Positions 23,988 to 38,000 are shown, numbered from the stretch's first letter. The stretch is 64,000 nt of DNA from Tubiluchus corallicola (GCA_030141605.1 JAQGDQ010000159.1:228501-292500); one strand, 5' to 3'. The notes: generated from the sequence alone by a model not told the origin. Numbers and translations: made by a program.

Positions 23988-25600
23988 TTTGAAAAAAATA
24001 TCTTCCCGCAACAATAATTGAGACTGAGTGTTTCTTAAGATTCTGGGATAAACAATATTTCAAACGTGTCCCTAAATTGCTTTGTTATCTTTGATCATCT
24101 TTAACCAGACAGCTGCACTGCAATTTTCCTGACCCGACAAATGTATATAACACCACGCACTTTTTTGTAATGAACACGTATTGTTGACTGGTGAAACTGA
24201 ATTGCATTATGAGGGTGAAAAGAATGAAATTTGTTGCGCTTTATAATTAGTGAAATTAGGTACTTTCTAGTGGATGGTTGGGCAAAAAGGACCGCTTTGA
24301 CCTGGTGTTCCCTCTCTAGCGTGGCGTGTGACACAGATCCATGTTCCGCAATTATTAGCATGTTCATTACCTTATCAACTCAGTTAGATATATCACGGTT
24401 AGATATATGCAACACGGAATTGTTGTGGAAAGTGTTAACTTGGTTTTTAATCATTATATTAGATTAAATTAATTTGTACTGGCCATAAATGATAAAATTA
24501 TGTATATAATTAAACAAATCAGGTAATGACCTATATTTAGAAGACAGGCGTATTTTTGTAAGCAAAATTCGCTGTTTCCTTAGTATAGGAACTTAATGGC
24601 TTTCGTTAACCGAAATGCAAATGCTCTTTAATAAAGTACTGTTATGATCTTTCAGTTTTTTATTTATCACGAAATAAACATTGATACTTTTATCATTTAG
24701 AAGACGCTTCAAAGGAAAGAAAAACAAAAAAATCAAAGGAAAGGAAACACATAAAAGGCTGCACGCATTACGTGTGCATGTATGGTTTTCCCTTTCTTTT
24801 GTTAGCAGATTATACGAGTCTGCAGAACAAATTAGAAAATGCTATTTAGACCAAGTGCAAAGCATTTTAGCGGCTTCGAAGGAAAATTTTCTTGGCTATT
24901 TTGAAAAGGGAAAACATGACCATAACGTCATCGCTACGGTGTAGACACTTGCGGAATGAATTTAATGCGCAGTTTAGCGTTTTGACATATATAGTTATAA
25001 TTTTCGTCATTTTATGATTTTACTCTCCCATTATGAAATCACTGTGATCCTTTTCTACGAATTGTGCTTTCTGATTATGCCCTCATTTGGCACAAGTTTA
25101 GCACCCCTATCATAAACTGTGATTTTTGTAATTAGTAATATAAAAAGTCGTCCTGGTAAAGCTGTCTGATTACATAAAGGATGATGAGGGAAGGGATGCT
25201 TGACGGATCAGAATGTAGTTATCCTCGCACCATGCTAGAACTTTTGCACAAAGGAGCTTCTTAGTGCCTTTTTGATATCTTTCCCTTGTTAAAATTATTT
25301 TCAAACCTGCACACGTTCAATACACAATACAATGTAAGCAATTTCCGTGAAAAGATTTCCTGACTTTTATTAAATCATTTGTGGAATAGCCGTCGAATCT
25401 TACAGTTACGATGTTGTTTTAAAGTGCAGAGTTTATTGTGATTCCAGGGAATCAAACTAGTTAGAGTTTTTTGATTAAACACGAAGCAGTGTTATAAGCT
25501 ATATGAGGTGACACAAGAAATCAATTAATGTAAGATAGATTTTCTGACAAGTCACTAGTGTTGTGACTGTTGGCATAAAACTTGAATTCTGTCTTTTAAC
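23988..25600. other. Gene-free stretch upstream of the ZP gene
   Basis: No exon is recognised. A minus-strand donor-like site CAAAG|GTAAGT at 23987 could end a noncoding first exon of the ZP gene, placing its promoter somewhere in this stretch. I see no clear TATA box or CpG-rich block to fix the start. Confidence 0.3.
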
Positions 25601-25602
25601 AG

Positions 25603-25690
25603 CCAAGTGGCGGAAAAGCAACAGTTCAACCGGTTACGTACTGATCGACCTATAAGTTTAGGTTCGATTCTACGTTCGTGTGGCACAAAA
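25603..25690 (+). repeat. tRNA-like (SINE head?) sequence
   Basis: GCCAAGTGGCGG resembles a tRNA A box. About 45 bases further on, GGTTCGATTCT is a good B box, with CG-rich words pairing weakly around it. The full cloverleaf does not close, so this is more likely a decayed tRNA-derived SINE promoter than a working tRNA gene. Confidence 0.33.
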
Positions 25691-25913
25691 TACCTGCTTA
25701 TTTTAGCCAAGCGCATGAAATTGTGCATTTATTAGAATAAAAAGAATGCAATGATAGGCTCCTTACACTATCGCAGATCTTGAAAGGATATCTGTTGCTT
25801 CGGCAGTGGTGGTAGTACGTGCAGGTTTACTGACTATATGATTGCAGTTCGGAGTCTAAACTTCGGGCAGTGATGATGCACTGCAAAGTTACATATTACA
25901 AACGTATTAAATA

Positions 25914-26268
25914 CAGGATGTCCCCCAATGTACTTCATTTGCAATCGCCGCTTGAAAGATATTGGAATCGAATGCCTGTTAAAATTTCAGGCTCTTATTC
26001 AGATTGCCTCTACTTGGGTACAATTGATTCAAAAAACTCCAATGAAAGTCCCAAGTGCAGAAATTTTGCAAAATCGCCCAAAGTCCAGATAATCGTATAC
26101 AGCACAAATGCTCTTTATGCGCTAAAGGTGCCCACATACAGTAAATGGAATAAGGCAGTAGCTGTAGCGCAAACTTTGACAAATATTTTCTACATCATAA
26201 TAACCCTAATTAAATTATCTTTTCAATTACCTAAATTAATTTTGTAAACAGACTTTCTGGATACCCTG
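25914..26268. mobile_element. Mariner-type MITE with TACAGGGTGTCC-like ends
   Basis: The left end reads CAGGATGTCC and the right end, reversed, CAGGGTATCC, each next to TA. These match the widespread CAGGGTGTCC termini of Tc1/mariner-derived elements. The interior of about 350 bp has an open frame on the + strand with no motif I recognise. Confidence 0.42.
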
Positions 26269-26994
26269 TATATTGCCGCCATCCATTCGTGAGATCATAA
26301 AATAGTAGAAGACAGTTAAGTTGTTTGGCCTAATTATAAAGAACGAAACGCCTTCATAATTTTGTCAGAACCGAAAATCTTTAACATTGTTTATTACGCA
26401 ATTATGCTACGCTTTTAAATATTAATAAACCCTATGAAAAGCTAAGCGGACGGACATGGACAGTACTGTTATTCAGGCAAAACCAGTTTAATTAATGAGC
26501 GCGTTAGGTTAAATCTTTATTCGGTGACTGCTTAGATTAGGAAGAATAAATAACACAAAACAAATATTTATGCACCTGCACACCAAAATAAATGAGTTAA
26601 CAAACAAAGTACGTTTTAGAATAATTTAGTTTTAGGAAAGTTTAATTTTTGTTTATGCTGTATTTTACAAAATTAATAACTTACTTTGAAAAGACATTTT
26701 GCAAAATTAATTAATTTAAAAAGTTTTATTTTAGCCGTAACACAAAAAGTTCCACAAATCTTCATAAAGCATTTTGATTGTAATAAAAGAAAAACAAGTT
26801 TTGTTTTTCTGCTTAAAGTAGGTTAATTAGTTCATAGGTAACACAAGTTCACGCTTGTTCAACTCAAACGTCAAATATCATGTTACAAAATTAATACTGA
26901 AACCACGCTTTTAATTATGACATTTTGCTGAATGCTGCGTAAGCAAGAACGAATGGAAGATCCAACGAAATAGTCAATATATTCAAGTGCCGAT

Positions 26995-27185
26995 GAAATG
27001 TAGTTTCATTCAGAAAACCCATGTTTCGTTGCTAAACCCTAGTTTCGGTCCAGAAATAAGAGGTTTGCTTTTAAACTCTAATTTTGTTAAGAATACTGTG
27101 TTATGCTTTGAAAACTGAAATCATGAGTTTCACTTGTAAACCGTAGTTTCGCACAGAAATATTAGGCTTTGCTCAGAAAACTTTA
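26995..27185. repeat. Degenerate minisatellite with TAGTTTC/CAGAAA units
   Basis: Variants of TAGTTTCnnnCAGAAA followed by a TTGCTnnnAAACT-type half recur at least four times in about 190 bases, diverged but in register. No coding potential is visible. Confidence 0.5.
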
Positions 27186-30090
27186 TTGGGCAGAGTCAAG
27201 CGAGCGAAACTCTAGTGTGGTTCTCAAAAAATCGTAATTATAGTTGCTAAGATGACACGCAACTTCATAAGTTTACGCGCACATGGTTTGCTGCTTAAAA
27301 CAAAGGATTTTTTGTTCAATATAAACGTGAGCTGTTTCCGAAATTTTGGATGTTTTGAAATGAATGCAATTAATTGTTGAAGCCGAACAAAAGAGCCTTA
27401 AAAACGGCATTTGGTTATTTCACACTTGACTCGCTTCATATTATTTCATAAAGTTTGGTTTAAAACGTTTCATGTCATCTCAATTTCCCTATGTACATTT
27501 CTCAGAAAAGATACAACATGGCGCAATACACTGTCAACACTAGGCAAAGTAAGCAAAGTTACTCGTTAAACGCAGTTTGGGAGAAGCATTTCTGTTTAAT
27601 TACGGAAAAAACGTACGTCAACATTTTTAACAATAACTAGTGTAAAATAATGCTTGGTCTCGATAGATGGAAAACAGTCATAAGACTTTAATCTTTATAA
27701 TACTAAGCTAACGCTAATTAATAAGGTTTTTGATTTAAAATGAGTTTTAACGGTCTGTTTTGATCGCTTGCCAAGATTTTAATCATTCCGTTAAAATTTA
27801 TTTACGGTACGGCTGAGGAAATGAAATTAAAGACCGCAATTCAATATATATCACACATTAATTTTGATGCAAAGCGGCTACTCAAGTATAGAGCTGCAAA
27901 AACTGTTCATAAGCCGCTATAGGTAAAATTACCAACACTAGGTTTTATCATTCCAACTGTTTTCTAAAGTAATATTTTTATGAAATCTAAACTTGATTTT
28001 TTTGCGGTTGCCAAACCTTGGTTTTTATTTGATCGTATATCGGAAGGCATGTTTTTATATTAGTAGGATGTTATAAGTGCAGTTAAATACACACGCAAAC
28101 ATAATAAAAATTATTGAAAATCACCTGTCGCTGCAATCTAAGTAATAAAATAGATTTGGTGGAGGTTAAAGACGAGACAAATTTCCCTGCAGAGCAGAGA
28201 CGGCAACTCGAAATCAATTTTAGTGTCTTACAATATTTGAGAGAGTTGCCATTACGGACATGTGTGTGAACGAGCCCTTTACATCACTTTTTGTCGAGTT
28301 CATATTGTTGATGTATGGGAATCTACGACTAGGTCGATATGAGATAGCACGCTGATTCTGCAAGTGAAGGTCAACATGGGAATCAGATGCCGAAACTGTC
28401 AGGTTTGAGGGGCCATGGTGACATTGTAAATTATGCAACATGCTGAATCACTTTTGCTTGACATTTGCGATAAGCACACATAAGTATGACTTTAGTTGGA
28501 CAAACAACAAGGAACGGATTGACTTCATTTTGTTTTCAGTGTTTCGCGGATTTTAAGAATTTGTACGAATTTCTCTGTGACTGACTGATACAAGGTTCAC
28601 ATAAACCCTTTACATCAACTTCGGTACATTGAGAGCGGGCTTTTCGAGTTACGAAAATTACGTCACGTGGTAAAGATGTAAGAAAGTTTAATCGAAGAGA
28701 AGCCCTTAGATATCAAAAATGTGGGAAAGGTCCAAGATCAATCGAATCTTGCTTAGTCGACGCCGCTTATAACTATAAAAAAGATTCTATAGCCATCCTA
28801 CATTCTTTTATTTTAGTTTAGATCCCATTTGCTCCCCACGAGCAATATTCCGTTTGTTGTTTGTCTGTCTGTCTATTTTTTGTTAGCTTGTTTTAAGTTT
28901 TACATAGTCGGGCACACTGTAAACCAGAATCCTGCCCCAGTGGCTTGCTTATTAAACGTTGAATGGTTGCATGTGTTTCATTATAAAGGATAATTCATTA
29001 AGTGAACACCTAACCAGCAGAAATGAATGCATCGTGTTCAACGAATAAAAATGAATAGGCAGTACGATTGATGAAATTCACCAGAAGCAGTTTCACGACA
29101 AAAACAACTACATTTTCTTTTACTTATCTAAGCACACGGAGTATTTACCCTGTTACTCACCTAGCCTCTTTGTTTTCGTGATTGAGTAAGTTTCTCTTAT
29201 AATTAATGTTTCCTGGTCTTCATAGCTCTTCTCAGTACTCACGTAATTGTAAGGATGTTCAGTTTACTCACCCAAGACTTCGGGTATCCATTCAAAAACC
29301 CTGGATGTGCAGTCTCCAAGTATCGAAACTGGTATCGTTTGAGAATCGAGAGAATCTAATTTTAGATTAATAAAACGAAAAAAGAAGCTTCTAACTAATA
29401 GATATTAAATAGACATCACCTTACTTAATGCGAGCCTAACCAGCCTAGTCAAATAATTTTTAAGCTAGAAGGGCCATTTTTGAAGGTTTTCGCCCTTCGT
29501 TCCTCCCAGTGGGCCCGATTTTTACATGTCAGAGAACAAAATTTTATAGGACGCTTTGTTTCATTTAAAACTATTATTGTGGTGATTAAGAACAAACGTT
29601 GAAACTTTGTGTATGTACGAGTGTTTTCCTTTCGTCTAAAACCTAAAACTAAGGAATAAAGATTCGAACTTCACTTTTAGCCTTTCAACAGTATTGCTTG
29701 TTGTAGGTCTAAGCTATGTGATTGATGAGGATTGTAATTTCATAATTTTTTGATACGATACTTTTGTTTTGGCGCTGCAGTAAAAAGATGGTGACTTAAT
29801 GAAAAATTATTGACATGTCAATAAAAAGGATAAAAATGTAATTTAACAGTTGCTCGTAGGCAGGTAGGTAAACTTTGCTTTACGCTTAACAGTTTACATA
29901 ATATGTTTACATAATAGTTTATTATTATTAAGCCGGCACGATTGATTGCCGTTTTTAGTGTACTGTTGACTTAAGTTCAAGTTGTTTGTTTCAGTCTTTC
30001 AGTACAAAATAATAATATCAACACGACATACATGAATACTTGAATAATTTTTGGAAGGAGTTTACAATTTTCCACACAATTTAAATACTT
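27186..30090. other. Gene-free stretch
   Basis: I see nothing in this AT-rich sequence that supports a gene, an RNA or a mobile element. Its short open frames lack splice signals and family motifs. Confidence 0.5.
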
Positions 30091-30180
30091 TAACCTTAAC
30101 CCTAACATTAAACCCAATCCTAACCCTAACCCAACCCTAACCCTAAACCTAACTCCAATCCGAACCCCTAACCCTAATCC
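30091..30180. repeat. Degenerate interstitial telomere-like (CCCTAA)n
   Basis: About a dozen units of AACCCT and close variants (CCCTAAC, AAACCTA, AATCCG) run for 90 bases. It is the C-rich strand of a TTAGGG telomere repeat embedded in unique DNA, suggesting either an old break repair or telomerase-mediated insertion. Confidence 0.75.
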
Positions 30181-30700
30181 GCTCTTTAGCCTAATTTTTT
30201 ACTACACTAGAAACGCATTTTTACCAGAGCATAAAGCATGAACACCTTACCTTTAATATAGAGGCTTACAAGTTACATTTGAAGCTGAAGGTCATATATT
30301 TTAATGTGCTTTTGCGTTGGCTTCAGAGACAGCCACCTCTCTGCCTGTTGCAGTAACTATTAATTGAATGTTGTTGCCCGAGTTACATAGGTTAGGTTAG
30401 GTAATAATAGAATGACGTAATTACAACTGTTGCGTCGGTTAGTTAGTGACGTCATGTACAAGTCGTGTATTGCCTTGCTGTTAAATGACTGATTGACTGA
30501 TCTAAAATATTTTCTGTTTTTTCCTTAATTGTTTATGGTACTTAAATAAAGTGTGACTGACTCGAATATTTTTGTTTAATCACCATAGCCTTTCCTAGTC
30601 AAAATTGTCCGGCCACCACACCATGAATCAATTGTGACCTTCTTCCAAGTCACACTATTTTCCTAGGCAAATCTCCCAAGTATATTCTTGGAGCTAACTT

Positions 30701-31092
30701 TGAAAGTTCACTGCATGTAAATCTGCTTGTAAAGCAAATTTATATAATTTTATTAAGATTAATGAAATCAATCATACAGTAATCGTACAAACAAAGCTAG
30801 TTCAACTGTTCTCGTTTTGGGTAACAATACGACAGCTTATTACATTTCTTGTGAAATATGTTTAATTCAAGTGTTTAGGCTATAATAATCACAAAGACCG
30901 TGCTTTGAAAGTTTTCACTATGTAAAACTGTATACATAGCAAGTTTATACACTAAGATTAAGAAACCATACAGTAATCGTATAAATAAAGCTAGCTCAAC
31001 TCTTTGTTTTGGATAATAATACCACAGCTCATATTTTTGTGTCGAATATGTTTATTTGAAGTGTTTAGGCTAATATATATCATAAAGATGGT
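30701..31092. repeat. Ancient tandem duplication, period about 205 bp
   Basis: Copy 1 (30701-30905) and copy 2 (30906-31092) start with TGAAAGTT and share the blocks CATACAGTAATCGTA, AAAGCTAG-TCAACT and AAGTGTTTAGGCTA in the same order and spacing. Identity is moderate, so the duplication is old. The function is unknown. Confidence 0.75.
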
Positions 31093-31418
31093 GAAGTAAA
31101 ATAAACTAATTTTGAATATGTAATAACATTGTGATAATATTACTATTGCTAACTTGTTAAGCCTAAAGAATTCAAATCGCGTAATAATTCTAACCAATAA
31201 TTGACAATAAGATATTATAATTACATATCAATGTGCAAGTAACAAATACCGGTTGCCACACAACATGGCATTGCATGTAGTTTACAAATGTTTTCCAAGT
31301 TTGGCTGGCCATCTCCTTATAATTTTTTAAGCTATGAGTCACTACCAAATATTTTTCTGGAAGTGTGCTTACGTTCCTTACTTAAAGCAACTCAAGCTAT
31401 TTTACATTCACTAACCCA

Positions 31419-31570
31419 CATCAGCCCTTCTGGGACACCTAACCTTTCTACGAGTGCCATCTGTTTGACTTTTGATCTTTTACCTAAATTGAATCCCAGT
31501 ATTGCCAACTCAAAAATTTCTTCTTTCTCAATGTCGGTCCAGGATTTTTCTTGGTATCGAATTCTACAGG
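31419..31570 (-). CDS. Possible terminal exon or pseudogene fragment of unknown protein
   Basis: After an acceptor-like TTTCACCTGTAG, the minus strand reads IRYQEKSWTDIEKEEIFELA, then ILGFNLGKRSKVKQMALVER and LGVPEGLMWVSECKIA before a stop. The composition is balanced and helix-like, unlike the surrounding AT-rich frames, which suggests that it codes or once coded. I do not recognise the family. It is 0.5 kb downstream of the K2P gene on the same strand and could be an exon of a further gene, or a retropseudogene or transposon remnant. Confidence 0.3.
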
Positions 31571-32043
31571 TGAAATAGAATGCGCAGCAGTAACCTTGAC
31601 CTTTTGACTTGCTGATTAACTGTGTTATAGCCCTATTCTTATGTATCTGTGGAATCTGTTCTGTAGAAAATTGGGTTTGTAAGTAGATGCAAATTGTAAA
31701 ATGCCACCAAAGCTGAGCTCTCATCCACGTACTTGCAGTAAGCAATTTTATACCATGCACCAGACCTGTACTATACTTATCACCAATTCATTCTCACGCA
31801 CCTATTCTTAAAACCTTAGGAGGAGATAGACTGCCAAATTTCTCAGAACGTTAGTCTCTGATCTTGTGCAAATCACACAAGATATTGCAATCAGATGTTA
31901 TGTGGTTGCCAAGCTTCTTTGCGATTTTGTTTCATTTTACACCTTTGTTTCTTCGACCTTTTCTTCTTCATCATTTCTGCATTAATCTTCTAAGGCCTTG
32001 CTCTTCGCAAACCAAGGTATAACGTTTCGTCCTGTGTGTAAAG

Positions 32044-35000
32044 TTACTGCTCACGTGAATTGTTTTTGTTAGAATTCGATGTTTCAATCAAACCTATTTT
32101 TTGTGCAAATTTCGTGCATTTTGACGCAACTTCCTCTTGGACTAAATTGAAACACATAGATATGAGTGCAAGTCCTACCAATAAGTAAAGCGCACAGGTA
32201 GCTAGTTTCACCTGCGCTCCGCCGCCCTGTGATAACACCGACGCACCCGGTACAAAATCACCGAAGCCAATCGTGCTCAAGGTCACGAAACAGAAGTAAG
32301 CTCCATCCAAAAAGTTCCACTTCTCCCACATTGCAAATATAAAAGCTCCTAGTAGAATGTACAGCACCACTACCGAGAGACAAAGCGACACCGGAACTGT
32401 CACTTTGTGCAGTTGGTAATCGGAATTCTGGTAAATGTGTTCATTGCTTGAAGTTTGAAGTTTGCTGCCTATGTTGGCGACAATTTCCTGTAATTCCACG
32501 CAGTGACACTTTTCAGCATGTTCACATGATGCACTCACAGCACCTGGGTTGCTCAACGAATTCCCATTATTGACCTCGGTCTTTTTTCCCTTGTCTCTAG
32601 TTTTTAGCTTGTTGTAATGGTGTTGGCATGCCGCGTAGATGTATTTGAATGCGTGTGCCATTACGTCACCAATATTGGCTAAGCACAAAAGCATGACTGG
32701 AATTCCAACTAATGCGTAGATGATTGTCACCACTTTGCCTGTATTGGTGCGAGGTGCTAAGTTTCCGTAACCTGAGAAACAAAATAGATTTTTAATAAAA
32801 ACACGGCCAGAGTGTTCTGCAACTGGCATACAACCAAAATAGGATGGACTAATATAATCAGATTTGAAATTTTATTTTAGACTTAAAATTTCAAATCTGA
32901 TTATATTAGTTATTTATTTTTAATTTTAATTTTAATATCTTAATTAATTGATAATATTGAAATTAGGATTCTATGTGATTAATGATATTGCAAGTTAGTG
33001 AGGGCTGCTGCAAATTAACTAAGTAACCTTCCGAGGTTCGAGCACCAGCATTTCGGCTTCGTTACGCCCATAGTATGCATGTTTTGAGGTCAGCATCGAA
33101 AGTCGAATTTAATTTCACAAAGAAATGGCGGAGAAATAACACTTTTAAATTTTCTGGGTTGACCGCCAAAAGTAATCGCTAAAGAGGGAAAAATCAAATA
33201 ACACGTCACTGTTTACACGATCAAATGATTTGTTTGTGTCAAGAAAGCAGGTATACACTGGAGTATTACTTTTAACATACGATTGAATTAATTTCTTGTT
33301 CAGTCTCTATCTTCTAATTTGAGTAAACTAGCATCAGGAATGACGGATTGAATAATAAGCTCTTGGGATTGAATTAAGCTGCCCTGTATTAATCCCAAGG
33401 GACTATGTAGGCTTGTTATCCAATACCTTGCAGTTTTGACCGAAATATATTTAGAGTTGTTCAGTATCCAACGGCTAGTGGAGTCCATTTGACCAATGAG
33501 TTTGTAAATAGGGGTTTTGTCGTGCGGCAGTTTTGTGTAAAATGAATTAATGCAAAAAAAGTTTCTGGTTAAACTTCGAATTTAAAATTTGATTATCAAT
33601 GCTCTTCCAACCCACTTACAAATTACGATTCAAAACTAGGTAGCCAACTCGTATACTTATTTCCTTAAGAAAAGTCATGCCAACAATCGTTTGGTTTTCC
33701 CTGATTTGCCTGTAAATTCAGAAGCCGATGTAATTTAGGGGTTAAGCCGAAAGCTATAAGCCAAAATAAAATTTGATTATGAAAAGTTTACACAAACGTT
33801 ACAAGTTTTTTCTGAAAGCACAACACATTATTTAAGTTTACCGTCATGACAGATTTCCAATTTCTAGCACGATTATTGTGTTTCCACCTCATGCGTTCAG
33901 TTGCTTCTAGTTCAGTAAACGTAATCGATCAGTTCTAAAAACTGACGCCATTTCTAGAACATTTGCTAATAAAACAAAGAATGTATTCTGCACACTTGAT
34001 AAGATCTCTCTAAGTGACTACAAAACTCATTTTTGTGGTTTCACCTCCTCTTAGCACACTGAATATTCAATTAGATAAGTCAATAACCCTCGCGAATTAA
34101 TCACTGCAGTTTATAGCTTGTTGAAGGAGGACCATTAAACGCTGTCCTAGCATAACTCGATAGCCATTGCGCAACATACTATTTGCATTGTATAGTTTAA
34201 TCACTGTGAGTGTGTAGTCCTATCATCATTGACTAATTCAACTGACAGCCAGTTCGAAACCAGTTTCATAAATTGAAGTTATCGAGATTAATATGGCAAT
34301 GTTATGGACCTGAATTACGAAATTGCCAGTTGCAGGCTGCAGCCTCATACATACTAGTAAATGAGGAACAGAATAAGTTTTGCTATCTTGAATAAGACTG
34401 GTGTGTGCAGAACGACTGTGCAGAATGTTAAAAGGTGTTTAGTGAAGATTACAAAATAGGTTTAGCTGCAATACACTTAGTCTATCATGTGCAGCTAGCG
34501 ATACGTTAAAAAATGTAAAAATGAAAAAAGACTGTATAGTGATGCTGCTTATTCTTGCTTGTCTTCTCTTTTGTTGTTCGTTCGTTCGTTCGTTCATTTT
34601 TTTCGTTCTTTCGTTCGCCCATTTGCCTAAACGTGCTTTTTCTACAAAAATTATGGTAACACAGATATTTTGCCGTTACTTAAATTCTTATTTAAACAAT
34701 TTATATCATCCTCTATTACAATGGGTAGCTGGAATCAATTATATAACCATATACCCTGATTAATTACAGAGAATCTCGATTTATGGTGTTGCGCGAGTAA
34801 CTGATTAACGCTATATTACACTATTGTAACTATTTACAGGCGTATCACTCATTATTCTATAATTAATCGTTGGTCATTAATAATACATTGGCTTAATTGT
34901 TCGCCCTTATAATAATTTTGGTTTTTATAATTATTAATATATCGTTCATAAAACTGCTATAAACATCAAAACGGACTGCGTTATTCTACCAAGAATTAAT

Positions 35001-38000
35001 CGTAGAAGGATCAAAGTGGTGACGTAAATTAAATAGTCCAGTAATTTGGTTTTATTTGATTTGGTAGTACATTATTACGCAGCACAAAAGAATTTATCAT
35101 TACTAGTGCCCAGTAATGATACATATAGCCTAAAAATATGAAAATGTGCAATAAGAAACATATAGAAACTGTAAAAGCTAGTTCGTTTTCATACGAACGT
35201 GTGGTGAGTGTCTAGTGACATGTTTGCTATTCAACGGCGGTTTTTTTTATCAACAATTCTGTCCAAATCGAATTAGAGACATTTATTGGATTGGGCATGA
35301 AGTGCGTGCTCTCATATTGTCGTTGTCGTCCTCGACGTGGTTGGTAATGTTGTTTTAAACATTTATCTCCAAAAGCTATCACAGGCTACAGTTTTCGTCG
35401 CAGGAGGCTAAATTTTGATTTAAGATACTATGGCCCATTGCGCAGACCGCAACAGAGCCTGATTTTTCAATTTCTTAAATGTGCCTGTTAAATGGACCAT
35501 GTCTGCTAAATGGATTTGCCCAACAATGAAATTGTTACATTGGTGTGGTTTCTTTTATTCTAATGTATAAATGGATACACCCCAACAATGCGTATACTAA
35601 ATTTTTATTAAAAAACGTCTATAGTAACGGTAAGTGCTTCATATGATTTTCTTAAGGAAATCACTAACTTTACAGGAAATGAGCAATTAGGGCGTGCCGG
35701 ATCAAAGCCCATTAGTGCTTCCATTCTAGTTACTCCGCAGTTACATGTAAGTTAACTGTAAGTTACTTTTCATATTTGTCGAAACGGTTCAACCTGACCC
35801 AGTACTTTGTTTTGTTTCTTACTTAAATTGCCAAAATTAATCTAAAATAACACGAAAATAGCCGAAAAATGAAAGTGATGCAACGACATCTATGAGAGAA
35901 AGGTAATTTTTTCATTAACCATATATATAAAAATAGAGATTTATCAATGGCAGAATTCTTCATTGTCACTTATCCAACTGCCAAGTAGAGTCAGTGATGT
36001 TAAGTAGTCTTCTATGTGCCCGCGGCCCAAACTAATTTAGAGAATTAAAACTGCAACGTTCCAGTCTCAAACGGCAACTTTGCCATTGTTTACTTAGAAA
36101 ATGAATGAAATTACTAATATTTATGAATTTACTGTCTACTGAGTACTCTCTTGAATTGGCAAAATGTTATTCGTGTGTCCTCTTAATTTGATTAATGACA
36201 TTCAAATAATTACAACAATTCGTAGGAGAAATGTCGGCTGTTTTGTTAATTTGTTATTGCGAGGGTAGAGGAATTTGACTAGAAAAACTCAAATTTTGCA
36301 ATAGTTTTTTTGGAATGATCTAAAGAGGAAAACATCGTCATGACTATCCATAATATTTTTGCTAGAAATTGTCTCTTTACTTTTGACGCGTAAGCTCAAA
36401 TGAACAACTCAATCTTCTGAGTGCAATTTAAAGCTTATTTGTTTAAAAGGTTTAAAAACATACCGTGAATGCCTGCAAAGTGGTTTTTTGCTCAAATTGT
36501 CTTAAATGCTAATAATGCTGAATGCATTTTCGCACGGGCACTAGTTTTGTAGTAAATGTTTTCGAATTGAAGCTTTAATATTTTATGACGTTTCGCGTAA
36601 TAAAATACGCATACAGTAAATTTATGCTCTGATATGGCAAGTCGGGGGGCTGATTTCGCTACAGGTCGTTTATCCAGGAGCTTACCGGCAGTTCTTCATG
36701 CAGAAATTGTTTTTTTTGTGGTTGGTGCGTGGGTTTCTAAGAAGTTTTATGCAAAGTTCCTAAATTCCGTTTTGAAGAACTGATGCAGGCTGCAGTAGTA
36801 GTCTAAAAGCACCCCCAGTTTCTCAAAATCCGCCCTCTTGGCTAAGCTGCTGATCCTTGACGAAGCCTGTCAGACCGACCATTAGAATGTATTTGTGCAC
36901 TGTCTCGGTAGATGTGAACGTGGCAAGTCTGCAAGAATTGTTTGGGCTTTAAATGCTTCAAACTCCTGCAAAGCGTTGGCAAACTTTACTCAAACATCCA
37001 TATTCGTTTTCACGTTTTACGCCAGAAGTGCATAACTCTTGATCAGCACGAACATGTAAATACACATGCTGAAAGCATTTCGAATGCATTAGGACATTTT
37101 AAGACTGAAATTGGAACCCTAACAGGTTTCCGCGTTGACCTTGCTCATACAAAAGTCACATTCCTGTCAGCTATCAAAGCATAAGAGCTGACTGAATTGA
37201 TAAGATCTGCTAAATCACGTTCTCAGTATAAAGTCTGTCTGGTGTAAACACGAATAAGCTTTGGTAAAAATTCTTATGAATCTCGTCTTTTTAATGTGAA
37301 ATTTCCAAAAGTCGGTTATCACGTCTCATTTTAGAATTTTGAACTGAAGGATTTTAATAAATGAAAAACATAATATGCACCTTATAGAAAAATGTCAGTA
37401 AATAGGCAATATATCTCATCACGAAATATACATATAATAGCTTTTTTTGCCAAGTGATCTTAAATTTTAAGTTGTAATAAAAATTATAAACAGAAAACGT
37501 TTAAGCGATTTTTTAGCTTTTTTATGTGTTTTAAAAGAGATCGATATTGTATAGACATGCTAAAATGGGCAAGTTTTTGTATTTTTTTATTAGAAAATTC
37601 ATGTAAGCCTGCCCGTATTAATATGTGGGTGTTTATGTTTCAAACGAATAAAAATTCCACATTGTACATAGGCCTACTCACCTATTGTAGTGATAACTGT
37701 TATGGAAAAGAGAAGAGCTCCAGAGAAACACCACTGCGCCTGCCCCTCACCTGGATCTTTGCCATCGTATCCTTCTCTCAAAGCCCTCACGACATTCCTT
37801 TCAAACCTCTGAAGATTATTCAACGCTTCGGCCGTCCAATTCTCATAGTAAAACACGTTTAAGTCTAAAGTTAAATCCCACAAATCTTTTGCTACAGATT
37901 CTCTGTAATCTATCATCTTTAACTTTTTCTCTGTCTCGAAAGGACTCTCAATAGCCTGAAAGATTAACCCACCAGCGATAGTGTAGCCAACCAACACAGC

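Noticed and set aside
30388-30404. GGTTAGGTTAGGT, resembling an arthropod TTAGG telomere
   Set aside because: Two and a half units are within chance expectation in AT-rich DNA.
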